NCBI GenBank assembly: GCA_907163375.1
Contig: CAJQUW010001733.1
Coordinates: forward strand, 62,001 to 126,000
DNA length: 64,000 bases
From: Prostheceraeus crozeri
Taxonomy: Eukaryota > Platyhelminthes > Polycladida > Euryleptidae
Direction of reading: 5' to 3'
Shown here: positions 24,357 through 37,004 of the stretch, piece after piece
Layout of the letters: the number at the start of each line of letters is the position of its first letter
Position numbering within the stretch: the first letter of the stretch is position 1
The notes under the pieces: model-generated
What the model was told of the DNA's origin: nothing
The model's input: only the letters and a program-made list of their open reading frames with translations
Database searches by the model: none
Program-made: the position numbers and the translations under genes

Positions 24357-24954
24357 GCATATTGCAGTTCAGAATAAAGAACGTAGATATATGAAAAACA
24401 TTTTAATCATTCCATGTAAGGCCAAATTTGAATTAGAATTCTATGATGTTGAACAGCAATATGCTTCGTGGGTATATTGCGGTTCAATAGTAGCATATTG
24501 CAGTTCAGTTACATAGAAAACCGAAACACAATGATATTACAGTTTAGACATCGGAACCACAGCCTCATAGCATATTGCGGTTTAGCTGTCTAAACTGCAA
24601 TATTACATTGTTGTCCGATAGAAGTGGATATTATTGATATTCTAACTAAGGAGGTCTAGATATCTATAATTACAGATATCTAGACCTCCTTGTTCTAAGC
24701 CAATGAAGATGAAGTCTATGGCAATGTCTACATGCAATGATTCCTAAGTGACAATCTCTGTTTTTAATATGGATATCGGAGAAGACTATTGCACAATTTC
24801 TATGGAGATTTAACATAGAATGCTTCTTCGGACAATAATGGAGTTTTCAACCCAATGCAATTTCAATGTAATCCAGCGGACAGTAAAGCCAATTACGGCA
24901 TTGGTGTCCGCTGATATCTTTGATGATGATGATGATTTTCATCTTCATTGGGTT
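24357..24954. repeat. Palindrome-rich segment with perfect hairpin, unit 2
   Basis: Copy of the unit 1 segment. Hairpin 24648-24691, arms unchanged, loop ATAATTAC. The left partner of the 17-bp inverted repeat has one change here (AAGCCAATG). Confidence 0.75.
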
Positions 24955-24998
24955 GGAATCATGCATTGTATATTCAATAAACGATTATTATTATTATC

Positions 24999-25205
24999 TC
25001 AAATTCGATTACTACTAATTAGAATATAGTCCAAGATAGACGATTCACGAGTAAGTTCGATCACTAAATTTACTATGTCAGTGTGATTAGAGGTAGACTT
25101 AATATCATATCTATTCAGATCTCCACAAATAATCAAATCAAAATCACAAAATTGGGTAAGAAAATTGTCAGTAGTAGTGATGAAATATTCGTCAATTGTT
25201 ACCAT
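24999..25205 (-). mobile_element. LINE endonuclease fragment, unit 2 (shortened)
   Basis: Same fragment as at 13214, but cut upstream of the DEYFITTTDNF stretch, where it joins the interior of a CATAGAG MITE. The same junction is found in unit 4. Confidence 0.65.
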
Positions 25206-26287
25206 TGTTTATATACTATCGACATGGAAGCATCTATATAAGTAGTATGAAACAAGTTGGATATCAAAAGGAATGAATATGTGCAAATAAGCATCCTAAT
25301 TAAACGGAAATTAAGCTGGTTATCAAGGAAATTTCATGATCCGCATTATAATGAAAGTGTTCATGAAAAAGTCGAGATATTATTGTGCTGACGTGGCAGA
25401 AATTTCATATTTTTACTTCAATTTTCACCGGCATGATTTTATGATTCACTGTAAATTCATGTTTCATTTCTTAAATCTGAATAGCGATGTGGACCCATTT
25501 ACATATTTCAAAGTTGATTGAAATCATTGTCTTTGATTCTGTTATTTTGCTCTGCCAGTGACAGGTTGCCTATGATTTCATCACGCTTAGGAAAACACAC
25601 TCTTGAGGTTGAGCATGAAAGTATCAACCATAGAGTAGGGATATATAGGTAGAGTGTCGACTCAAATAATATCTGTGCACAGTGAAAGTTCTTGTATCAA
25701 AAGATTCAGTTTTTTACGGAGACTACGTTACCGTGGTCCAAAAAAATCATCTGAGCACTTTTGAAAAAGTCAAATTTGCCAATTTATACACTACCTAGAT
25801 GATTCTCCTAAATAAGTAGTATGAAACAAGTTGGATATTAAAAGGAATGAATATTTGCTAATAAGTATCCTAACTAAGCGGAAATTAAGCTGATTATCAA
25901 AGGAATTTCATGATCTGTTTTATAGTGGAAGTCTTCATGAAAAAGTCGACATTTGATTGTGCTTTATTGTCTGAAATTTCATATTTCTAATTCATGAGAG
26001 CAAAAGCAGGTCATCGAGTTGCCAATTTAACAAATATTACCTCTTCAAGGCTGTTATTTTAAAGAAAGTCTGCAAAATAATATCATTTCCTTCTGCTTTG
26101 CTATCATGATCAGTCAATTCCGTTCTAATTTCTTCAAAAATGCATAAATGTGTGTATGTCACATTTTGAAACAATTCGGACTGTATCCCCCCTTGAGTTC
26201 ATTTAATAAAATCGAAAGTGTATACACATTGGGGATTTAATAAATACGGAGTTACCACTCTACCTAATATAGGCTACTTACTTTCTG
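25204..26287. mobile_element. CATAGAG MITEs, unit 2: left-truncated copy followed by a second copy
   Basis: 25204-25628 is the interior of one copy without its left end. 25629-26287 is a second, internally shortened copy with a full left end and a slightly decayed right end. Confidence 0.7.
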
Positions 26288-27023
26288 GAGGGAACTTTCT
26301 CACATATGACTGATTCCAACCCAATGATGCAGCTATTGGCCATCTAAGTACAACGCTGGAGATTTTTATGCCACTATTGTGCATACGATGTAGCTTGACT
26401 TCCATTCTGGGGGTAATTATTGTAATCAGCCTTTATGCTCCAAATGCTTCACTGCTTCGCCGCTCTGAGAGGTAGGGATGAGTCTAGTTGAAGAAGAAAT
26501 AATTATTGTCATATGCGTTAGGCAGTAAGTAGCTGTAGCTGTCGGCATCTACCAGTTGTAGGGTGCGTTGCATGTCGAAACTTCTCTCAGCGACACATTT
26601 TATAATCCTGATTTCATTCAATGTCGTTGCTGTGTGCACAATTAATTTTTGTGTACACAACTGTTGGAGATCTATTCATTATAAACTATAATTGATCAGA
26701 TGTTTTGCACCAACAGTTGGCACGAAAGTACCGGTGGAAGTACGGCCCCTCTGACAAATCGAGATAAGAAAGTTGCGATGACACATCAGCGAAATGTGCT
26801 TCCCATCACGTGGTAAAGGAATGAATTTCAAATGATCCAGAAACTTTGGGGAGAAAGTTCTAATCACCCATTTCATGACACTCGCAAGTAAATAAAGAAC
26901 AAATGTTGGAATGGCAATTTTAATGAAGTTTAGTGAACATCGGTTTCTGTTCATCAAGAAAAGAATTGTGAATGCACTTTGTGTAAATCAAATGTCTTCA
27001 TGCTAGATGCATCAATCTGTTCA

Positions 27024-28344
27024 TTATGCTTTTTTGCTGGCCTTCTCTGCTTTCTTTTCACTTTGTTCTTTACCTTTTTTGCCACCTTCTTTTTTGCCTT
27101 CACCGCCTTCTCGTCGGCCTTCTCGTTTTTCACCGTGTTCTCGTTGTCTTCCTTGAAGTTTTCCGCGGTGTTCTCCTCGTTTCTCCTCATCTTCATCTTC
27201 ATCATCTTCATCGTCACAATCTTCGTCATCATCTTCATCGTCACCATCCCTGCCTTCTCGTCTACCTCGTCGTTCTCCGCGGTGTTCTCCTCGTTTCTCC
27301 TCATCTTCATCTTCATCGTCACAATCTTCGTCATCATCTTCATCGTCACCATCCCTGTCTTCTCTTCTGCCTCGTCGTTCTCCGTGATGTCCTCCTCGAT
27401 GTTCTCCTCGTTTCTCCTCATCTTCATCGTCATCGTCACAATCTTCGTCATCATCTTCATCGTCACCATCCCTGCCTTCTCGTCTACCTCGTCGTTCTCC
27501 GTGATGTCCTCCTCGTTTCTCCTTCATCTTCATCTTCATCGTCACAATCTTCGTCATCATCTTCATCGTCACCATCCCTGCCTTCTCTTCTGCCTCTTCG
27601 TTCTCCGCGGTGTTCTCCTCGTTTCTTCTCATCTTCATCGTCATCGTCACAATCTTCGTCATCATCTTTGTCTTCTCGTCTGCCTCGTCGTTCTCCGTGA
27701 TGTCCTCCTCGATGTCCTCCGCGGTGTCCTCCTCGTTTCTCCTCATCTTCATCATCATCGTCACAATCTTCGTCATCATCTTTGTCTTCTCGTCTGCCTC
27801 TTCGTTCTCCGTGATGTCCTCCTCGATGTCCTCCGCGGTGTCCTCCTCGTTTCTCCTCATCTTCATCATCATCGTCACAATCTTCGTCATCATCCCTGTC
27901 TTCTCGTCTGCCTCGTCGTTCTCCGTGATGTCCTCCTCGATGTCCTCCTCGTTTCTTCTCATCTTCATCGTCATCGTCACAATCTTCGTCATCATCTTCA
28001 TCTCGTTCTTCACGTTGCTCACGTCCATGTCGGCGTTCACCTTCTTCATGACTTCGTTCTTCTCCTTTACCTTCTTTGCGGCCTTCTCCTTTGCCTTCTC
28101 TTCGATCTTTCTTTTGTTCTTTGTCCTTTTCTTCTCTCTCTCTCTTGCCTTTGGCCTTTTCTTCTTTCTTTGCACTCACTTCAGCACTTGTTTCATCTTT
28201 CTCGGAGCTGCCCTTAGTACTTGCTTCAGCTTTCTTTGTTGTTGCTACCTTTGCTGCTGCAGTTGACCTTGCACGGGCAGCCCGAGCGTCGACGTTGACC
28301 GCTATAACGGCAACGAGAATCGCTAGTGTGAGAATCAACTTCAT
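27024..28344 (-). pseudogene. Secreted acidic/basic Cys-repeat protein, copy B (one frameshift)
   Basis: Starts at 28344 with the same signal peptide. The frame is open for 286 residues (to 27484) with about five repeats, then one extra T at about 27522 shifts it out of the repeat frame. Beyond that the original frame continues with three more repeats and the Lys-rich tail, ending at 27024. With eight repeat blocks it is the copy with most repeats. Unusual repeat features include doubled and tripled GGHRGG blocks (HRGGHRGGHHGERR). The acceptor precedes the ATG by 12 bases, and ATTAAA lies at 26924-26919. A truncated 286-residue product is possible; a sequencing error in the repeat cannot be excluded. 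Confidence 0.6.
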
Positions 28345-28704
28345 TCCAACGTATATCTGGAAGTAATGAAAATGCGCATTAAAAAAAGAACCTCAGCATA
28401 CATTCATTTGAAATTGACTTGATCAATTATGAACATAATAGCTGATTGAATTATTCGTTTTAAAAGTTGATTTAAAATGATGTCATTTTGGTCAATGAGA
28501 GCTTGTATTATCTGCAATGCGATAATCGAACGGAAGGTAGCATATTTCTTGTGATAGACCTCTGTCACAGCCCTTGCGATGTCTCGTCGGTATTATTGCA
28601 TACCGTTGAGATTGTCATATTGACGATAAGTCATTGACGAGCCGGTGTCAGCAAAAGACACCATTTTCTCGTAGACCGCATGGATTAGCAAAATCTACGA
28701 ACAT

Positions 28705-28708
<4 letters not shown>

Positions 28709-28750
<42 letters not shown>
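28709..28750. repeat. (AG)21 microsatellite, unit 2
   Basis: Expanded version of the unit 1 run. Confidence 0.9.
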
Positions 28751-28755
<5 letters not shown>

Positions 28756-31024
28756 TGTTTATTTGTATATTGCAGTGATCCAATGGCAAAAATTGCCTGG
28801 GTAGCTCTGCATAGACTTCTATAAGCTCATAAGCCTCAGCCAATGCTCGACTTCAGAGAATGTTAGCACGGCATTGCAGTCTTTGTAAATGCATGTAGAC
28901 CACGTTTATCAACAAAAATTGACAAATATTATTAAACATGCTAAATGATTGAGTCGACTATGTTGGCCAGAACTTCACTAGTAAACTTGGCAGAAGGGTG
29001 TAGTGTTCGACTGAGTGTTCAAAAAGTCCAATGGTTTCCCGAAGAAGTTTGCATGTAGTATTATTGAAATATCTTCAACGCATGAGGTAAGTAATATCAA
29101 TTTGAAATTTATTTTTCATTTTGTGTGGAAGTGAAAAGATATCTCTCCCATGTAAACTGCCGGGAGGATAAATCACTTTCAGTCCCATGAGATCAGAAAG
29201 CTAACTTTTCCTCCCGCAGCTTTCCAATGCAAAGTCCTATAAAGGACAAATCATAGAAGTCTGTAAACAAGTTGTGATTAGCCAGAGACTACCAAGATAT
29301 CGATACAGTCCGTTGACTTACTCATTCATAGATTTCGCGATGCAACCATCAATTTCATAATGAACAATAGACATCTACAAGTCCCAAAAGGAAAAGCTAC
29401 ATTCTTTTGAGAGGAAATAAACGTTTCCTTCCTTAGCTATCTGTCCCTCCTCTCCACGCTCGGGCTGTACAACATAGCTGTGGGAGGGAAGGTTGATATT
29501 TCTTCTCTCAAGAAAATGGCTTTTTCACTTGAAATTTGTTTCAATGACAAAAAGTGGAAGGAAAAAGCCTATAACTTTAGAATAGCTCGTCGGATGATTT
29601 TATTAATACATTTTTCTGTGTTACTTGATCGTCTTCTACAGCCTAATCATCAGAAATGTACATTTCATTTTCCCTCGGTACAACAAAGGCACGGGTTGCA
29701 GTCTTTGATAAAGGGTAAGTATCGGCACATTGTCCGTGTAGTTTGATAATTTCTTTTTCTTAATTCCGCCGCAAGAATCCACAATTATGGCAGGTTTCAC
29801 CAATTTGGTTCTCCTTAAGATCTAGCAACATCGATCTGAATCGGGTTCTTGGACGAGCAGCTGTTGAGAATCATCAAACAACTGTTGTCCACTCTAGTCT
29901 CACCAACCTAAAGAAAGCAAATAGTCAGATTTCTATGCGCTCAACTTGCGGGAGTATATCAGCACCCTTTGACACAATATCAATTACAATTGGTGGAAAG
30001 TTATCAGCAGTTGGAAAGAAATGTCGGAGAGGCTTGCAAGCAGCATGATGGAATTCGTGTTAACCAATTTTACGAGCAACTCAAAAATTCCATTCAGTGT
30101 TCAAGGCATCGTACGATATTCCACCATTTGACGGTAATCTCTCAAGACTTGGGAAACTATGCAACTTTGAACATCGCAGTCCTCATAATCAAGCAAATTT
30201 GACATTATAGCAATGTTAATACGATGTCTATACGACATGGGAAATGTAGAACGGGCGAAGCGATTTCTATATTTTCAGTGAGTATAGACGAGTATTAACA
30301 TAGCTATTGTTGAATATAGACATCGGGATTAGCTATGGAAATGATATTTAAAACAAACCATATCAATGAATTAAGCCATAGATTTACAGAGATATGTAGC
30401 CACGATATCCATGAAATGAATCTCTTTGGCATAGAAATGTAACTCATCGCCGACATTTAGCTAAAAGTAATGTTAAATATCTAATGTTGAACGGTCTCAA
30501 TTCATTCACTGCTAAAATCTATGACAATAAATTTACATAGAAAATGTCAAATTTTTTACTACATTGACTAGATACAGACATATTCAACAATATCAGACAA
30601 AAACTAGATGACCGACAATTTTCATTGTCCTATCAAAATGGTATCATCCAGCTAGTGTGAATTATTTCATTATGAAATCTCAAATCTATAAGTACACGTA
30701 TAATCACTACATTATTCTTCAACTTTCCTATGGCAGACTTCAGTTGTTGGCATGATGACATAGGCTTTGTTCTCGAAAACATTCCCAATTGATAAAAATG
30801 TCTTCGATTTAGAAATACACGCAAATGTTTGCAATCATGTTGAGGAACATGAAGTAGTACCATAGTAATTGAAGAGTAACTTCATAAATATCTGCCTATT
30901 CTTTTTCTAACGGACTATCACTTATATTGTTAATAATTCAAGAAATGCGATACAGAAACTGAAGTAGAAAATGCAAAAATTGATAGGAGAGTTTCTTGCA
31001 ACTTAAACGTGTCAATTCACTTAC

Positions 31025-31078
31025 CGACACAGCTGAATGAGAATGCAATGAAGTTCAACACTCACTAGGACTTTTATA
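31025..31078 (-). promoter_or_regulatory. Predicted promoter and untranslated exon 1 of gene copy B
   Basis: TATAAAAG at 31078-31071, initiator about 31049, donor GTAAGT starting at 31024. Exon 2 would start at 28356 after an intron of about 2.7 kb. Confidence 0.5.
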
Positions 31079-31533
31079 TTATCTGATTCACTTGATTATT
31101 TTCCACATCTGTTCTCTCCAAATACCTCTAATATGATTTCGGTTAGTTTTTCCTCGACATTATTAGAAATATAATTCAGTTGTTCTGTATATCTCGATCA
31201 ACAGTGTTTACAGGAGATCGTTAAATTAATACTTGTGTTGAAACAAAAAGCATCCGTAGCACTCTCAAATACTAATAAAGCGACTAATCTCAAGTTTCCT
31301 TGGGAAACTATTTGTGTATTCAAGTGCTGGAACCGAAATAATTAATCTGATAAAAAAGTAAATTCGAAGCTTTATCTGCTCGTCTCTATCGGTGATCTGC
31401 ACCTGTCAATAATGTGACGAAAGATGACGGCATAATCCCGAGAAAACAAGTTGAAATCATCAATGTCATAAATACAAAATATGGAAAGCAACAGCCTCAA
31501 TCCCTTTTCTGAGATTCAATAACTTGGAATCAT

Positions 31534-31878
31534 CACTGCAAACTGTAGATTACGAAAGTTGGCTAATTTTGACTACCAAACCGATGTACGAAACCGAATA
31601 ACAAAATGTACGAAAGTCCTATTGTTCGTGCTCACACACTACGAAAGCGATCGGCTTTCCTATTGGATGATAAAAATAGTCCAATGGGAAAGCCATTCGC
31701 TTTCGCAGTTTATGAGCACGAACAATAGTGCTTTCGTACATTTTGTTATTCTCGTTTTAATTTTAATTTTTTCAAAAAATTTTGATTTAATTTTATACAT
31801 CGGCATAAAATTTTATGAGTGTAAAATCATAATATTTTGTCATTCGTAAGTAGCTTTGTTATTGTGCAGTTTACAATG
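31534..31878. mobile_element. Tc1/mariner-like foldback MITE, unit 3
   Basis: As in unit 1, but with an AT-rich insertion (about 31754-31848) in the right arm, shared only with unit 4. Confidence 0.6.
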
Positions 31879-31932
31879 TAACTCCATATGCATGTACATC
31901 TTGTTGAACATCGTGAAAATCATAGTCTACAA

Positions 31933-32755
31933 TAGAGGTGCACAGTCGGGACCCGAGCCCGATCGGGCTCGCGTTTGTTAAGAGATGTTCGGGTTTTCGG
32001 ATTAGAAGTGAAATGCAAAATTGTTGAGACACCTAGGCCAAAAATGAGTAGACGGTGCCATCGGAGAGTGATGGAAAAGTTTCACCGGCTAATTTGTTAT
32101 ATTTATTTTCAGCAAGTGCTGTTGTAAACTGGTGCCCACTGGTCGATGAGTCCCTTCATATTCATCAGCAACCAAACACTACCCCTTAGAATTAAGGTTA
32201 ACGATTGTCTGTACAATACAACTCTCATTCAGATGCAGTTGCGATTACACGAATCGTTCCTTCTGATTGTACCACAAATTCATTACTACGATAATTGCGC
32301 AATATTCATTACGACAGCATTAGAATTTTCGGTGCTTCTCTTCCCCCCACATTTTGTTGTTGACAGCCGCGAGTGTTGCATCGTCAGCAATCTTCTCTTA
32401 CTCCTAAGTGGAAACATTGGAAAATGTAGGGAATAGAATAGAAGTACCGAATTTTCATTCTTGAAATTTTTCTGACTAGTGTCGACTACTATTATATTGA
32501 GATATCCTTTTGTGCTTCAGTATTTCTTTGCCAAATTAATACATACAAATATTTCAGTATTATATGTGTTTTGACAAACAATACGTCTAAGCTGATATTG
32601 TACGTACGCTTTAATGGAGGACTAGTGGATATGGGAATAAAATAAATTTACTTGTTGAATTTACTTGCTATTATACAAATTTGATGAACACAATTATGGG
32701 AACATTTTTTATCCGATGATGATTTTCGGGCTAGGTCGGGTTCGGGTTGAGAAAC
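31933..32755. mobile_element. hAT-like element remnant, unit 3 (shorter)
   Basis: As unit 1, but it lacks a block of about 275 bp (equivalent to 9797-10072) and carries an extra AT-rich stretch at about 32643-32689, both shared with unit 4. Confidence 0.55.
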
Positions 32756-33001
32756 ATATTTCACTTGACTATATTCGAAACGCTATGATCATGGAGCTAG
32801 CTGATTAAATTGCTCCGAGGAATAAAGTGATCCAACGATTTTCAATTGAGAATAAAGTTAAGTTCTCATGTTGTTGTAAGTTTGAATAGACAGGAGTTAT
32901 TACGACAGTGGGAATTGTTCAATGACGAATTCAATGCTTCTTCGAATTGCGACATTGAGCCGATACTGCAGTGTTGATCAAGAAAAACGGACCACCTAGA
33001 G

Positions 33002-33286
33002 CACAGAATTAGATTGCTTAAGCGTGTCACTTTCCTAAGGGTACAAGCTTCAAAACGATGTCACATGCAGGAACTTACTAAGTGGGCAAACAGAAATTGT
33101 TAATACCTTGCAGAGATATGAAAAATAGTCGTGCGTCGCTTGCGGATTGCTGTGAATTCTTTCAAATGCTCCGATCGCCACGATTCCTTCTGATTCGAAG
33201 AATTCAGATCATTGCGCAAAAGTTTTCTCGATAATGTTGGGTCCTCCGATCATTTCAAAAAAAGTTAGCAGGCGCATGAAAAAACC
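33002..33286. mobile_element. Truncated CACAGAATTAG MITE, unit 3
   Basis: Only the left half of copy 1 remains. It is joined at 33286/33287 to sequence that in other units lies beyond copy 2 (CTTGGTAGTAATATCTG), so the inner segment and copy 2 were lost. Confidence 0.7.
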
Positions 33287-33986
33287 TTGGTAGTAATATC
33301 TGCCTCACAAAACCATTTATCAATTATATCTGTGAAAGGATTTCAATGTCTTCATCATCCAGGAGAAACAGCAGTCTTTCTGATAAAACTCCTAGCATCA
33401 ATTTTGCATTCATCATCTGTGCTTTCGATTAATCTGGAGGAAGGCATGAAATATCTGAATTAGCACACATTTTGCAATGAAATCCTACTACCGTCAGTGG
33501 TGTGCAAGGTGATGTTATTATTCTGATATCATCTTGCAATGGTGTACAGAAGTTGAGGTATGCAAGTTATGCCGAGCCATAGTCCATTCACTTGCTAACT
33601 CAAGGAGTAATTAATTTTGTTAGTGAGAAAACTGAATGTTCTGTTGCGTCACATCGACGGAACTCTGGAAATGCAATCTTCTTCATTAAACAGAAAGCGA
33701 CATCTCCTTCATTTCTTTACTCGTTAATGAACTTGATTTGAAATTCCGACGAATCATAATTAAAGATAGCGATTTCCTCGAAAATTGCAACAGAAGTGCA
33801 AGCTATCGGAATGACATTAGCAGGTTAAATATTTCCCTTCAAATATAGGAATATTATCCACTTTTAGAGGACATAAATGCATAGATTCCGATGACGCGTT
33901 AATGTCCGAGGAATTTTGCATTGTGTTTAGGTTCGTATATCTTCCTTAGTTAAAATACTGAACCACTACATGTATATGCCGGTTTG

Positions 33987-34586
33987 GCATATTGCAGTTC
34001 AGAATAAACAGAACGTAGATATATGAAAAACATTTTAATCATTCCATTTAAGTCCAAATTTGAATTAGAATTCTATGATGTTGAACAGCAATATGCTTCG
34101 TGGGTATATTGCGGTTCAATAGTAGCATATTGCAGTTCAGTTACATAGAAAACCGAAACACAATGATATTACAGTTTAGACATCGGAACCTCAGCCTCAT
34201 AGCATATTGCGGTTTAGCTGTCTAAACTGCAATATTACATTGTTGTCCGATAGAAGTGGATATTATTGATATTCTAACTAAGGAGGTCTAGATATCTATA
34301 ACTACAGATATCTAGACCTCCTTGTTCTAACCCAATGAAGATGAGGTCTATGGCAATGTCTACATGCAATGATTCCTAAGTGACAATCTCTGTTTTTAAT
34401 ATGGATATCGGAGAAGACTATTGCACAATTTCTATGGAGATTTAACATAGAATGCTTCCTCGGACAATAATGCAGTTTTCAACCCAATGCAATTTCAATG
34501 TAATCCAGCGGACAGTAAAGCCAATTACGGCATTGGTGTCCGCTGATACCTTTGATGATGATGATGATTTTCATCTTCATTGGGTT
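33987..34586. repeat. Palindrome-rich segment with perfect hairpin, unit 3
   Basis: Copy of the unit 1 segment. Hairpin 34280-34323, arms unchanged, loop ATAACTAC. Confidence 0.75.
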
Positions 34587-34630
34587 GGAATCATGCATTG
34601 TATATTCAATAAACGATTATTATTATTATC

Positions 34631-35032
34631 TCAAATTCGATTACTACTAATTAGAATATAGTCCAAGATAGACGATTCACGAGTAAGTTCGATCACTAAA
34701 TTTACTATGTCAGTGTGATTAGAGGTAGACTTAATATCATATCTATTCAGATCTCCACAAATAATCAAATCAAAATTACAAAATTGGGTAAGAAAATTGT
34801 CAGTAGTAGTGATGAAATATTCGTCAATTGTTGCCTTGTTCACGGAAAGACAGTCTGGTGGTGAGTAGACACATGCAAGAATAAGTTTTACACGAGGCAA
34901 ACTAGGCATACAGCTTCGAGGAAAGTTTACTGGTTCGCAGCAGTCAGGTGTTTCACAGATATGGATGTAATACTCCAAAGGCATACGCCCCACCTCGGCG
35001 ACACCGACGATCACATCTGTAGTGAGTATAAC
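34631..35032 (-). mobile_element. LINE endonuclease-domain fragment, unit 3
   Basis: Longest copy, open for 127 codons, with VKLILACVYSPP, IICGDLNRYDI and SSILDYILIS. The 5' side is interrupted by the CATAGAG MITE at 35041. Confidence 0.7.
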
Positions 35033-36279
35033 GAGGGAACCATAGAGTATAGGGATATGTTGGTAGAGTGTCGACTCAAAGAGGTATCTGTATACAGCAA
35101 AAATTTGTACATGAAAAGATTCAGCTTTTTGCGGAGATTACGTTCATGCGGTACAAAATACTTATTTGAGCAGTTTTAAATCAGCCAAAAGTTTGCAAAT
35201 TTATATACTATCGACATGGAAGCATCTATATAAGTAATATGAAACAAGTTGGATATCAAAAGTAATGAATATTTGATAATAAGTATCCTAACTAAGCGGA
35301 AATTAAGCTGATTATGAAGGGAATTTCATGAATTGTATTATAATGGAAGTCTTCATGAAAAAGTCGCGATATTATTCGTGCTTTCTTGGCTGAAATTTCA
35401 AGTTTTATTTCAATTTTCACCGGCATGATTTCCTGATTCACTAAATTCATGTTTCATTTCTTGAATCTGAATTAATGTGGACCCATTTACATCTTTCCAA
35501 GTTGATTGAGATAATTGCCTTTGATTGTGATTTTGCTCTACCAGTGACAGGTTGCTTATGATTTCATCACGCTTAGGAAAATACACTCTTGAGGTTGAGC
35601 ATGAAAGTATCAACCATAGAGTAGGGATATATAGGTAGAGTGTCGACTCAAAAAATATCTGTGCACAGTGAAAATTTTTGTATCAAAAGATTCTTTTTCT
35701 TGCGGAGATCACGTTCCCGTGGTCCAAAAAATTATTTGAGCACTTTTGAAAAAGTCAAAACTTCCCAATTTATATACTACCGAGATGATTCTCCTAAATA
35801 AGTAGTATGAAACAAGTTGAATATTAAAAGTAATGAATATTTGCTAATAAGCATCCTACCTAAGCGGTAATTAAGATGATTATGAAGGGAATTTCATGAT
35901 CTGTTTTATAGTGGAAGTCTTCATGAAAAAGTCGACATCTGATTGTGCTTTCTTGGCTGAAATTTCATATTTCTAATTCATGAAAGCAATAGGGTCATCG
36001 AGTTGCCAATGTAACAAATATTACCTCTTCAATGCTGTTATTTTAAAGAAAGTCTGCAAAATAATATCATTTCCTTCTGCTTTGCTATCATGATCACTCA
36101 ATTCCGTTCTAATTTCTTCAAAAATGCATAAATGTGTGTATATCACATTTTGAAACAACTCCGACTGTATCCCCCCTTGAGTTCATTTAATAAAACCGAA
36201 AGTGTATACACATTGGGGATTTAATAAATACGGAGTTACCACTCTACCTAATATAGGCTACTTACTCTATGGAGGGAAC
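35033..36279. mobile_element. CATAGAG MITE dimer, unit 3
   Basis: Left ends occur at 35041 and again at 35615, but there is only one right end (36271). The outermost flanks 35033-35040 and 36272-36279 are both GAGGGAAC, so the outer left end and the sole right end belong to one original insertion. A second copy inserted inside it, or a tandem dimer formed. Confidence 0.75.
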
Positions 36280-37004
36280 TTTCTCACATATGACTGATTC
36301 CAACCCAATGATGCAGCTATTGGCCATCTAAGTACAACGCTGGAGATTTTTATGCCACTATTGTGCATACGATGTAGCTTGACTTCCATTCTGGGGGTAA
36401 TTATTGTAATCAGCCTTTATGCTCCAAATGCTTCACTGCTTCGCCGCTCTGAGAGGTAGGGATGAGTCTAGTTGAAGAAGAAATAATTATTGTCATATGC
36501 GTTAGGCAGTAAGTAGCTGTAGCTGTCGGCATCTACCAGTTGTAGGGTGCGTTGCATGGCGAAACTCTCAGCGAGACATTTTATAATCCTGATTTCATTC
36601 AATGTCGTTGCTGTGTGCACAATTAATTTTTGTGTACACAACTGTTGGAGATCTATTCATTATAAACTATAATTCATCAGATGTTCTGCACCAACAGTTG
36701 GCACGAAATTACCGGTGGAAGTACGGCCCCTCTGACAAATCGAGATAAGAAAGTTGCGATGACACATCAGCGAAATGTGCTTCCCATCACGTGGTAAAGG
36801 AATGAATTTCAAATGATCCAGAAACTTTGGGGAGAAAGTTCGAATCACCCATTTCATGACACTCGCAAGTAAATAAAGAACAAATGTTGGAATGGCAATT
36901 TTAATGAAGTTTGGTGAACATCTGTTTCTGTTCATCAAGAAAAGAATTGTGAATGCACTTTGTGTAAATCAAATGTCTTCATGCTAGATGCATCAATCTG
37001 TTCA

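Larger units (their letters stand above)
19101..31414. repeat. Tandem unit 2 (about 12.3 kb), carries gene copy B
   Basis: Same order as unit 1, plus the 1.67-kb segment 21370-23038 between the two inverted MITEs. It shares the block equivalent to 9797-10072 and the AG microsatellite with unit 1 only, and the truncated LINE endonuclease with unit 4 only. Confidence 0.9.

Noticed and set aside
27024-28175. Minus-strand Met/Lys/Thr-rich frames (MTKIVTMTMKM type) as the real protein
   Set aside because: They have no signal peptide and begin mid-gene. They remain open only because the repeat length is a multiple of three. Discussed as a possible frameshift product only.
26979-28217. Long plus-strand ORFs over the repeat blocks (up to 412 codons, Leu/His/Arg- or Ser/Phe-rich; also 14959-16092, 36960-37919, 50537-51683)
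   Set aside because: They are antisense shadows of the minus-strand repeat gene, which has the signal peptide, conserved ends and upstream signals. The plus frames have no consistent start or domain.
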